Below, in pieces: positions 9,072-19,900 of a stretch of DNA of 25,602 nucleotides. The first letter of the stretch is position 1. Each line of letters begins with the position of its first letter. The stretch lies in assembly GCA_046733635.1 (NCBI GenBank), contig JBKPPO010000285.1, forward strand, positions 1 to 25,602, given 5' to 3'. Origin of the DNA: CADEED01 sp046733635 (GTDB lineage Bacteria > Pseudomonadota > Gammaproteobacteria > Steroidobacterales > Steroidobacteraceae). The notes beneath the pieces were generated by a model. That model had not been told where the DNA came from. It did not search any database and worked only from the letters and a program-made list of their open reading frames with translations. The translations under genes were made by a program, and so were the position numbers.

Positions 9072-11124
9072 GCTGCAGCACCAGCGTCTGATGGGGTCCG
9101 ACCTTCACCGGCCCTGCCGGCAACTGGAAGCCCGGCACCACGCCCACCGGATGGGCGGTGTCGACGACCACTTCCCACGCGGATTGCGTCGAAGGCACAC
9201 GGAATTCGCATTCCGATTCCGTGGGATTCAGCAACAGCAGGAGCTTCGGCGTGGACGCATTGCCGCCGAGTCCGATGCCCAGCGAACGCAACTCGGGATC
9301 GTTCCATTCGTGATCGGCGAGTTCGTGCCCGGCCGGATGCCACCAGGAGATGTCGCGCGAATGCGAGGTATGCAGCGCACCCTTGAGGAAGGTATCGCGG
9401 CGCAATTCGGGATGCGCTCGCCGCAGCGCGGATAACCGGCGCACGAACTGAAGCAGCGAGTCGTCCTGCCCGAGCGCCGACCAATCCACCCAGCTGATCT
9501 CGTTGTCCTGGCAATAGGCATTGTTGTTGCCCTTCTGCGTGCGGTACAGCTCATCGCCGGCGAGCAGCATGGGCACACCCTGTGCGAAGAACAGCGTGGT
9601 CAGCAGGTTGCGCACCTGCCGCTGACGCAGCGTATTGATGTGGACGTCGTCGGTGGGTCCCTCCACGCCGCAGTTCCAGCTCTGGTTGTTGGCGTGCCCG
9701 TCGCGGTTGTCTTCGAGATTCGCTTCGTTGTGCCGTTCGTTGAAACTCACGGCGTCGCGCAGCGTGAAGCCGTCATGCGAGGCGACGAAGTTGATGCTCG
9801 CCGTGGGTTTGCGGCCATTGCGGCGGAACAGGTCCGAACTACCGGCGAATCGCTCGGCGAAACCGCCGACCATGCGACGTCCGCCATGCCAGTACGCACG
9901 CATCGTGTCGCGGAAGCGGTCGTTCCACTCGGACCACCCTTGGGGAAAATTGCCGAGCTGGTAGCCACCGAGTCCCACATCCCAGGGTTCGGCGATGAGC
10001 TTCACATACGCCAGCACGGGATCTGCGGCCACCATGGCGAAGAACGCGGCGTTGGAATTGAAGCCTGATCGATCCCGTCCGAGCACCGTGGCGAGGTCGA
10101 ACCGGAAGCCGTCGATGCGGAATTCCTCCGCGAAGTAGCGCAGGCTCGAAAGGATATCGGCCTGCACGATCGGGTGATCGCAGGCCACGGTGTTGCCGCA
10201 GCCCGTGACGTCGTCGTAGAAGCGGCGATCCGCGGCCCGATGGAAGTAGTAAGCGCGGTTGTCGATGGCCTTGTAGTTGTAGGTGGGCCCGCGGTCGTTG
10301 CCCTCCGCCGTGTGGTTGTAGACCACGTCGAGGATCACCTCGATGCCGGCCTGGTGCAGCGCCTTCACGGCCTGCTTGAGCTCCACCACGGGGTCCTTGA
10401 CCGCGTAGCGGTTGCTGGGCGCGAAGTAACAGGCCGTGTTGTAACCCCAATAGTTGGTCAGCCCCTTTTCCGTGAGGAAACCTTCACTCACGATGGAGTG
10501 GATGGGCATGAGTTCCACGGCCGTCACACCCAGCGACTTCAGGTGATCGATGACGGCGGGCACGGTCAACGCCAGGTACTTGCCTCGCCACTCGGGCGGC
10601 ACGTCCGGGTGCAACTGCGTGAATCCCTTCACGTGCAGCTCGTAGATCAGCGTGTCGCGCCAGGGCACGGCGGGTTGTTTGTCGCCGTTCCAGTCGAACG
10701 CGCCATCGATGACGCGGCATCGAGGCATGTATGGCGCGCTGTCGACGAGACTGGGCTTGAGTCCGTCCGGATCGGCAGGGTCATAACCCAGCACCGCGGG
10801 ATTCCAGGTGACGTCGCCGACGATGTCGCGCGCCCAGGGATCGATGAGCAGCTTGTTGGCGTTGAAACGGTAGCCTTCGCGGGGATCGTAGGCGCCATGC
10901 ACGCGGATGCCGTACAGCGTACCCACGCGCGCGAATTCCTGTTCCACGAAGCCATGGAACACGGCGCCGGTCTTCTTCGGCAGGGTGAAACGCGCGGTCT
11001 CGTTCTCGCCGCTGGCGTCATAGAGGCAGACATCCACGCGCGTGGCTGCGCGCGAGCGCACGGCGAAGTTCACGCCGTCGCCCGTGAACGTGGCGCCCAG
11101 CATGTCCGGGGTTCCGTCCTTCAT
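9061..11124 (-). CDS. glgX: Glycogen debranching enzyme GlgX
   Basis: An isoamylase-type GH13 enzyme that cleaves alpha-1,6 branch stubs of phosphorylase-limit glycogen. The 687 residues start with an N-terminal CBM48-like domain (FTGDGVNFAVRSRAATRVDVCLYD). The barrel has the conserved regions DVVYNHTAEG, GFRFDLATVLGR (nucleophile Asp343), LIAEPWDVG (acid/base Glu379) and FVASHDGFTLRD. The GlgX-typical run NNQSWNCGVEGPTDD follows. The ATG overlaps the glgB stop as ATGA, and GAGG lies five bases upstream. Its length and motifs are normal. It works directly after GlgP: limit dextrin is trimmed, and the released maltotetraose and similar dextrins go to MalQ, whose gene follows. Confidence 0.96.
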   Translation of the reverse strand: MKDGTPDMLGATFTGDGVNFAVRSRAATRVDVCLYDASGENETARFTLPKKTGAVFHGFVEQEFARVGTLYGIRVHGAYDPREGYRFNANKLLIDPWARDIVGDVTWNPAVLGYDPADPDGLKPSLVDSAPYMPRCRVIDGAFDWNGDKQPAVPWRDTLIYELHVKGFTQLHPDVPPEWRGKYLALTVPAVIDHLKSLGVTAVELMPIHSIVSEGFLTEKGLTNYWGYNTACYFAPSNRYAVKDPVVELKQAVKALHQAGIEVILDVVYNHTAEGNDRGPTYNYKAIDNRAYYFHRAADRRFYDDVTGCGNTVACDHPIVQADILSSLRYFAEEFRIDGFRFDLATVLGRDRSGFNSNAAFFAMVAADPVLAYVKLIAEPWDVGLGGYQLGNFPQGWSEWNDRFRDTMRAYWHGGRRMVGGFAERFAGSSDLFRRNGRKPTASINFVASHDGFTLRDAVSFNERHNEANLEDNRDGHANNQSWNCGVEGPTDDVHINTLRQRQVRNLLTTLFFAQGVPMLLAGDELYRTQKGNNNAYCQDNEISWVDWSALGQDDSLLQFVRRLSALRRAHPELRRDTFLKGALHTSHSRDISWWHPAGHELADHEWNDPELRSLGIGLGGNASTPKLLLLLNPTESECEFRVPSTQSAWEVVVDTAHPVGVVPGFQLPAGPVKVGPHQTLVLQRAG

Positions 11125-13292
11125 CCCGCCCTCTTGAGGAAGACGCCCGCGAGCGGTGGCAGGCGCACTCGGATGGCGTAGGGGTAGCCGTGCACCGTGT
11201 GTTCGAACGCCTCATAACCCGAAGACGCACCGAAGCCGGAGCCGCCGAACGCCGGGTGGTCGGAGTCGAACAGCACCTCGTAACGTCCCGCATCGGGCAC
11301 GCCCAGCCAGTAGTCGTCGCGCGCCACGGGCGTGGCGTTGAACACGCAGACGATCGGCGCGTGACCCTGCTCCTGACGCAGGAAGCCGAACACGCTCTCG
11401 TCGGCATTGTGAAGGTCGTTCCAGCGGAAGCCGCCGGCATCGCAGTCGCTGGCGTGGAACTGGGGATGCTGCTTGTAGAAGTTGGCGAGCTCGCGATTGA
11501 GCTCGTGCAGACCGCGATGTTTCTCGTTGCCCAGCAGGCCCCAGTCGAGTTGCTCGTGATCGCGCCACTCGTGCCACTGGCCGAACTCGCATCCCATGAA
11601 CATCAGTTTCTTGCCGGGGTGCGCCGTCATGTACGCCATGAACAGCCGGTAGTTGGCCCGCTTCTGCCACTCGTCGCCCGGCATCTTGTCGAGCAGCGCG
11701 TGTTTGCCATGCACCACCTCGTCATGCGAGATGGGCAGGATGAAATTCTCGGTCCACGCGTACACGAACGAGAAGGTGATCTTGCTGTGTTCGTGGCGGC
11801 GATAGACCGGATCCTTCTGGAAATAACTCAGGGTGTCGTTCATCCACCCCATGTTCCATTTGAACGAGAACCCGACACCGCCCAGGTGTACGGGGCGAGA
11901 GATTCCCGGGAACGCCGTGGATTCCTCGGCGATGGTCAACACGCCGGGATGATTGCCGTGCGCGACGGTATTGAACTCCCGCAGGAAATCGAGCGCGTCG
12001 AGATTCTCGCGGCCGCCGTACTTGTTAGGCACCCACTCGCCGGCCTTGCGGCTGTAGTCGAGGTACAACATGGAGGCCACGGCGTCCACGCGCAGACCGT
12101 CGATGTGATAGCGATCGAGCCAGTACAGCGCGTTGGCCACGAGGAAGTTCTTCACCTCGTGACGGCCGAAGTTGAAGATCTTCGTGCCCCAGTCCATGTG
12201 TTCGCCCAGGCGGGTATCTTCGTGTTCGTACAGCGACGAACCGTCGAACTCGGCGAGTCCATGGGCATCCTTGGGAAAATGCGCCGGCACCCAGTCGAGG
12301 ATCACGCCGATGCCGGCCTGGTGGCAGCGGTCGACGAAAGCCATGAAGTCCTTGGGGGTGCCGAAGCGCGACGTCGGCGCGTAATAGCCGACCACCTGGT
12401 AGCCCCAACTCCCGTCGAACGGATGTTCGGCCACACCCATGAGCTCGATGTGCGTGTAGCCGCGCTCGATCACATAGGGGAGCAACGTCTCGGCGGCTTC
12501 GGCCCAGGTATAGAACGGCGGGTGGCGTCCCCAGGCGTGTTTCCAGCTCGAGAGATGGACTTCGTAGATGTTGATCGGTGCGCGCCGCCAGTCCTTGTGC
12601 GCGCGATCGCGCATCCACAGGCCGTCCTGCCATTCATAACCTTCGATGTCGGCGACGATCGAGGCCGTCTCGGGCCGGCGCTGCATCTGGAATCCGAACG
12701 GATCGGACTTGAGCAGCAGGGAGTTCCGCTGCGTACGAATCTCGTATTTGTATTCGACACCCTCGCCCACGCCGGGCACGAACAACTCCCAGACGCCGGA
12801 GCTGCCGCGCGCCTGCATCGCGTGTTTGCGGCCGTCCCAGTAGTTGAAACTTCCGACCACGCTCACGCGTTTTGCGTTGGGAGCCCACACCGCGAAGTGC
12901 GTCCCCGCCACGCCTTCGCGCACGCGCGGATGAGCGCCAAACTTCTGATACAGGCCGTAGTGACGACCCTCACCGAACAGGTGGAGGTCGAAGTCCGAGA
13001 GCTCGTATGAAAAGAAGTAGGTGTCGTGTTTGGTGAGCTCGTGTCCGTCGAGGAACTCCACGTGCAGCTTGTACGGCACCAGCGGCCGGCGATGCGGGAT
13101 GGTTCCTTCGAACAGCCCGGTATCGTGGATTCTCTGCAGCGGATGCTTCGCCGCCGGATCGTCTTCCCAGAACACGGCGACGGATTCCGCTCCGGGCTCC
13201 AGGACTCGCACCACGCACAGGGGCGTGCTCTCGCCGCGCGAGAACTCGTGATAGCCCAGCAACGAACGCGGCTCGTGATGGCTCGCGCTCAC
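11121..13292 (-). CDS. glgB: 1,4-alpha-glucan branching enzyme
   Basis: A GH13 enzyme that cuts alpha-1,4 chains and re-attaches them as alpha-1,6 branches. From the GTG at 13292 it has 723 residues: an N1 domain, a second CBM48 module at about 130-190 (FAVWAPNAKRVSVVGSFNYW), and the barrel with nucleophile Asp403 in GLRVDAVASML, Glu456 in TIAEESTAFP and Asp524 in PISHDEVVHG. The start is uncertain. The 13 codons before the GTG read IKGRLTKAEIGALV and match, from memory, the N-terminal pattern of GlgB, where a short helix precedes HHEPRSLLG. They begin with ATT at 13331, preceded at eight bases by AGGA. An ATG at 13347, overlapping the glgP stop, is one frame off and soon ends. The coordinates given use the GTG. 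Confidence 0.93.
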   Translation of the reverse strand: MSASHHEPRSLLGYHEFSRGESTPLCVVRVLEPGAESVAVFWEDDPAAKHPLQRIHDTGLFEGTIPHRRPLVPYKLHVEFLDGHELTKHDTYFFSYELSDFDLHLFGEGRHYGLYQKFGAHPRVREGVAGTHFAVWAPNAKRVSVVGSFNYWDGRKHAMQARGSSGVWELFVPGVGEGVEYKYEIRTQRNSLLLKSDPFGFQMQRRPETASIVADIEGYEWQDGLWMRDRAHKDWRRAPINIYEVHLSSWKHAWGRHPPFYTWAEAAETLLPYVIERGYTHIELMGVAEHPFDGSWGYQVVGYYAPTSRFGTPKDFMAFVDRCHQAGIGVILDWVPAHFPKDAHGLAEFDGSSLYEHEDTRLGEHMDWGTKIFNFGRHEVKNFLVANALYWLDRYHIDGLRVDAVASMLYLDYSRKAGEWVPNKYGGRENLDALDFLREFNTVAHGNHPGVLTIAEESTAFPGISRPVHLGGVGFSFKWNMGWMNDTLSYFQKDPVYRRHEHSKITFSFVYAWTENFILPISHDEVVHGKHALLDKMPGDEWQKRANYRLFMAYMTAHPGKKLMFMGCEFGQWHEWRDHEQLDWGLLGNEKHRGLHELNRELANFYKQHPQFHASDCDAGGFRWNDLHNADESVFGFLRQEQGHAPIVCVFNATPVARDDYWLGVPDAGRYEVLFDSDHPAFGGSGFGASSGYEAFEHTVHGYPYAIRVRLPPLAGVFLKRAG

Positions 13293-13339
13293 GAGCGCGC
13301 CGATCTCCGCCTTGGTGAGTCGACCTTTAATGGGAGAAT

Positions 13340-13343
13340 TCCT
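13340..13343 (-). promoter_or_regulatory. Shine-Dalgarno-like AGGA between glgP and glgB
   Basis: AGGA lies four bases after the glgP TGA (13347-13349) and eight bases before the ATT codon at 13329-13331. No ATG, GTG or TTG lies in the glgB frame at this spacing. The conventional GTG at 13292 has only GGAG about twelve bases upstream. The site therefore bears on the choice of glgB start. Confidence 0.45.
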
Positions 13344-13346
13344 GCA

Positions 13347-15818
<2,472 letters not shown>

Positions 15819-15998
15819 TCGAACTACCTTTTTCCATTCGGCAAGACATTTCAGGACATTTTTCTTGGCGCTGCCGACATTGAATTCAGTCGCTATGTCG
15901 GCGGGCTTGTATCGGTATCATATGCCCTCGCGCGAGGGGGCACAGAGACGAAGGACGCACCCGCGCTTTGCACCACATTGGCTTCGAGTTAACGCGGA
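15819..15998. promoter_or_regulatory. Divergent glgP/glucokinase intergenic region with a GC-rich palindrome
   Basis: A 180-base gap with AT-richer sequence than its surroundings must hold the promoters of both the glycogen operon and the glucokinase gene. On the minus strand TATGAT (15917-15922) could be the -10 box of glgP; no good -35 box is seen. A direct repeat GTATC-G-GTATC lies at 15910-15919. A perfect 14-base palindrome, CCCTCGCGCGAGGG, lies at 15925-15938. Its position between the two promoters suits an operator. No regulator gene is in the window, and all of these signals are weak by eye. Confidence 0.4.
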
Positions 15999-16781
15999 AT
16001 GCACCGACAAGCAATTGGTATTGATATCGGCGGTTCGTCGATCAAGGCAGCCATCGTCGACCTGACCCGGGGAAGCCTGGTAGGCGAGCGACGCTCGGTT
16101 CCCTCCCCGGCCATGTCCGCGGTCAGCGAAATGATGGACGCCATGGCCGCGGCGGTGCCGGAAAACGCTGGCGCGCTCATGGCCGGCGTCACGTTCCCGG
16201 GTGTGGTCGTCGGCGGCACGGTATACACGGCAGCCAACGTCGCCAAGGCCTGGATCGGGCAGCCTCTGGCGGAGCCCGCCGCGAAGCGCCTCAACCGGAA
16301 CGTCGTCGCCATCAACGATGCAGACGCCGCCGGTCTCGCCGAAGTCCACTTCGGCGCCGCGCGCGACGTCATGGGCACCGTGCTCGTCCTGAGTCTCGGC
16401 ACCGGTATCGGCAGCGCGTTGTTCGTCGACGGCAAACTCGTGCCCAACACCGAGCTCGGCCACCTCGAATTCGACGGCATGGAGGCCGAGACGCGCGCCT
16501 CCGGCCGCGCGCGCATGGAACGCAAGCTCGACTGGACCAGCTACATGTCCGAGCTCAGCTACGTCATCAAGCGCACGCATGCTTTGTTCTGGCCGGATCT
16601 CATCGTGCTCTGCGGCGGCATCACGGCGGATCATCCCAACCTCGCCGATGACCTCAAGAGCCCCGCTCCGCTCAAGCTCGGCGCGTTGCGCGCCGACGCC
16701 GGTATCGTGGGCGCGGCCTATGCCACCACGCTGCAGACCGGCGTGTGGATCCAGAATCAGAAGGAAGCCGCGGCGAAATAG
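15999..16781 (+). CDS. ppgK: Polyphosphate-type ROK glucokinase
   Basis: It phosphorylates glucose to glucose 6-phosphate in the cytoplasm. The polyphosphate-using type is inferred from overall resemblance to actinobacterial PpgK. The 260 residues carry the phosphate loop GIDIGGSSIK at 7-16, TYPGVV-like TFPGVV, NDADAAGLAE at 106-115, LGTGIGSALF at 133-142 and the glucose site ELGHLE at 152-157. The ROK zinc cluster (CxCGxxGC) is missing, as in the PpgK subgroup. The length matches that of PpgK, whereas ordinary ROK kinases are about 300 residues. Whether polyphosphate or ATP is preferred cannot be decided here. It is divergent from glgP and would use the glucose released by MalQ. The ATG lacks a strong ribosome binding site. 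Confidence 0.88.
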   Translation: MHRQAIGIDIGGSSIKAAIVDLTRGSLVGERRSVPSPAMSAVSEMMDAMAAAVPENAGALMAGVTFPGVVVGGTVYTAANVAKAWIGQPLAEPAAKRLNRNVVAINDADAAGLAEVHFGAARDVMGTVLVLSLGTGIGSALFVDGKLVPNTELGHLEFDGMEAETRASGRARMERKLDWTSYMSELSYVIKRTHALFWPDLIVLCGGITADHPNLADDLKSPAPLKLGALRADAGIVGAAYATTLQTGVWIQNQKEAAAK

Positions 16782-16814
16782 CGGCGACGATTCCCGGTTA
16801 CCAGGGTTGAGCAC

Positions 16815-16838
16815 TATCGGCGCGCCAGCGCGCCGATA
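16815..16838 (+). terminator. Stem-loop after the glucokinase gene (possible terminator)
   Basis: TATCGGCGCG at 16815-16824 pairs exactly with CGCGCCGATA at 16829-16838 around the four-base loop CCAG, and TTT follows. It begins 33 bases after the glucokinase stop. The stem is strong but the U-tract is short, so termination may be partial, with read-through into the alpha-2-macroglobulin gene. Confidence 0.5.
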
Positions 16839-16865
16839 TTTGCCACAATTGGCCCATGGGTCTGA

Positions 16866-16891
16866 CAGCTTCCAGCGTTGTACTGAAGCTG
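16866..16891 (+). other. Hairpin in the leader of the alpha-2-macroglobulin gene
   Basis: CAGCTTC at 16866-16872 is the reverse complement of GAAGCTG at 16885-16891, with a twelve-base loop. It ends about a dozen bases before the ribosome binding site GGGAGA. It could influence translation or mRNA stability, or it could be chance. No promoter was recognised in the 133-base gap. Confidence 0.3.
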
Positions 16892-16914
16892 CAGTGAACA
16901 CCCCGGGAGATTCC

Positions 16915-19900
16915 ATGATCCGCAGATTCGCCACCGCGCTGGTCGTTGCCGCCGCGGTTTCGTTCGTTGCAGCCTGCAGTGGCAGCAAGACCGATGCCCC
17001 CACATCCAAGCCCGGCGCGCCTGATCCGAGCTGGGTCAGCTCCATCAGCCAGCACAGCAGCGGCGCGATCTCACGGCATTCCCCTCTGCGGATCCTGTTC
17101 ACCGGCGACGTGGTGCCCGAGGAAAAGGTGGGCACCGATGCGGCGGCCAACGTGGTCATCAAGCCCGCCGTGAAGATCCGCGCTTCGTTCGCGAATCGCC
17201 GCGAGATCGTGATCCGGCCGGAGACCGAATTCGCGCCGAATACCGATTACCGCGTGGCGATCCTCGCCAAAGGACTCTCAGGCGTGCCCGCGGACACGAA
17301 GCCGTTCGAATTCGCGGTGAAGACGCTCGAGGTCAATTTCGCCGTCCGGAATCATGGACTCGACGTCGAATACGGCCACGAAGAATTGATGACCCTGCGC
17401 GGCTCCATCGACACCGCCGACACGGAGAATCGCGAGAACCTCGAGAAGATCCTGACCGCGGAACTCGACGGCAAGGCCGTGCCCATCACCTGGCTCGGCG
17501 GCGAGCGGCAGTATCAGTTCACGGTGGCCAACATACTGCGCAAGCAGCAGGAACAGCAGCTCGTGCTGCGCTGGGATGGCAAACCGCTGGGCGTGGATCT
17601 GCAGGGTGAAGAAGCCACGCGAGTGCCCGCACTCGACGAATTCGCCGTCACGCAGGCGGATGCCGTACAGCTCAACGATCAGCGGCAGATCCAATTGCGC
17701 TTCTCGGATGCGATCGATACGAAGCAGGATCTCAAGGGCCTGATCCGGCTGTCCACGCAGGGCGAGTTCACGACCAGCATCCAGAACAACCTGCTCACCC
17801 TCTACGTCATCGAAGACGTGGTCGGAAAGGTGACGCTGTCGCTCGAGTCCGCGATCCGCAGCCGCGGCGGCAATGCGCTCACCGGGACCTCCACATTCGA
17901 ACTCGAGTTCACCAACACGAAGCCGCAGGTGCGATTCGTCGGCAAGGGTGTGATCCTGCCGAACGCCACCACGCTCAGCGTGCCCTTCGAAGCGGTGAGC
18001 GCGCGCGCCGTGCAGGTCACGGCCATGCAGGTGTTCGAACCCAACATTCCCCAGTTCCTGCAGGTGAACCCGCTCTCGGGCAGCCAGGAGATGGGCCGCG
18101 TGGGCCGAGTGCTCTGGCGCAAGACCTTGCCGCTCACCGCGCAGGTGCCGGGGCGCTGGACTCGTTACAACCTCGACGTCACCGAGCTCACGGCGCGACA
18201 TCCGGGCGCATTGTTCCAGCTCAAGCTGTCGATATCACCCAAGGACGCGTTGTTCGGTTGCGCCGATGAATCCTCCGCCGGCGTGGAAGAGCCGGAGCCC
18301 GCGAGCCAGGACGACGCGGACGGCGGCCAGGACTTCTCGAACTGGAACTACTACGAGGAAGACTATTACGACGGCGACGTGGTCTGGAACGAGCGCGACG
18401 ATCCCTGCAAGCCGGCTTACTACCGCTACGGCAACAACATCCGCGATACGCGCAACCTGCTCGCCTCGAACATCGGCCTGATCGCCAAACGCGCCTCCCG
18501 CGGCAAACTACTGGTGGCGGCCACGGCGCTCGACACCTCGAAGCCGCTCTCCGGCGTGAACATCGACGCCATCAGTTATCAGAACCAGGTGGTGGCCAGC
18601 GGCCGCACGGACGGCAACGGCCTGCTCGAGCTCGACGTGAAGGGACAGCCCTTCGCATTGATCGCCGATGACGGCGGCCGCAAGGGTTATCTCAAGGTGG
18701 CCCCGGGTGTGGCGCTTCCCACCAGTCATTTCGACGTCGGCGGCGAGACCGTCGTCAACGGCCTCAAAGGACATCTCTACGGCGACCGCGGCGTGTGGCG
18801 TCCCGGTGATCCCATCTATCTGACGTTCGCGCTGCAGGACAAGAACAAGACGCTGCCGGCGAACCATCCCGTGACGCTGGAACTGCGCAATCCGCGCGGC
18901 CAGCTCGTGCAGACGCTGACCAGCAGCGCTCCCGTGGGCCAGTTCTACGCCTTCGAACTCCAGACGGCGCCCGACGCGCCCACGGGCGACTGGAACGCAC
19001 TCGTGACCATCGGCGGCGCCAGTTTCTCGAAGACATTGAAGATCGAGACGGTGATGCCCAACCGGCTCAAAATCGATCTGGATCTGGGAGCCAAGCCCGT
19101 CATCGAGAGCTCACCGCTCGAGGCGAGTCTGGCCGCCCAGTGGCTCAGTGGCGCCACGGCCGCGAACCTGCGCGCCGCGGTGGAGGTGCGCCTCAGCCCC
19201 GGCGCCACCCATTTCACGCGTTTCAAGGACTTCGAATTCGACGATCCGGCGCGCGGCTTCAGCGGCGGTCCGATCACGGTGTTCGATGGCGAACTCGATG
19301 ACGCCGGCAGGGCCGCGCTCTCGAAGGATCTCGATCTGCCGCGCGACGTGCCGGGCATCCTCAACGCCACGTTCATCACGCGCGTGTTCGAACGCGGCGG
19401 CGCGTTCAGCATCAATCGCGAGACGCGCACGGTCGCGGCCTTCGATCGCTTCGTCGGCGTGAAGATGCCCAAGGGCGATGCCGCGCGCGACATGTTGCTC
19501 ACCGACGCCAAACACGTGGTCGAGCTCGCCACGGTGGATGTCGACGGCAATCCGGTCTCCGTGCCCCGTCTGCAGGTCACGCTGTACAAGGTGCAGTGGC
19601 GCTGGTGGTGGGAACAGAGCGGCGATTCGCTCGCGCAGTACGCGCAGAGCGAGAGCAACGCGGTGATCAAGAAGGAGACGCTGTCGTCCAGGGACGGCCG
19701 CGGCCAGTGGAGCTTCGAGATCAAGTATCCCGAATGGGGCCGTTATCTCGTTCGCGTCTGCGATCTCGACGGCGGACATTGCACGGGCCGCGTGTTCTAC
19801 GTGGACTGGCCGTCGTGGGCCGGCACGCAGCGTGATCAGTCGGGTCCCGCAGCGAACATCCTCACGCTCACTTCCGACAAACAGGAATACAAAGTGGGCG

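Noticed and set aside
11190..13010. A 606-codon plus-strand ORF opposite glgB
   Set aside because: Same compositional shadow; glgB has all its catalytic motifs in the minus frame.
15819..15920. In-frame upstream coding extension of glgP
   Set aside because: The frame is open for about 100 bases but lacks ATG, GTG or TTG starts, and the residues do not look like a phosphorylase N-terminus; AAGG before the GTG at 15818 fits a start.
16579..16914. N-terminal extension of the macroglobulin gene, or the GTG at 16894
   Set aside because: The extension overlaps the glucokinase gene and would bury the lipoprotein signal. The ATG at 16915 has GGGAGA upstream and starts a clean signal peptide.
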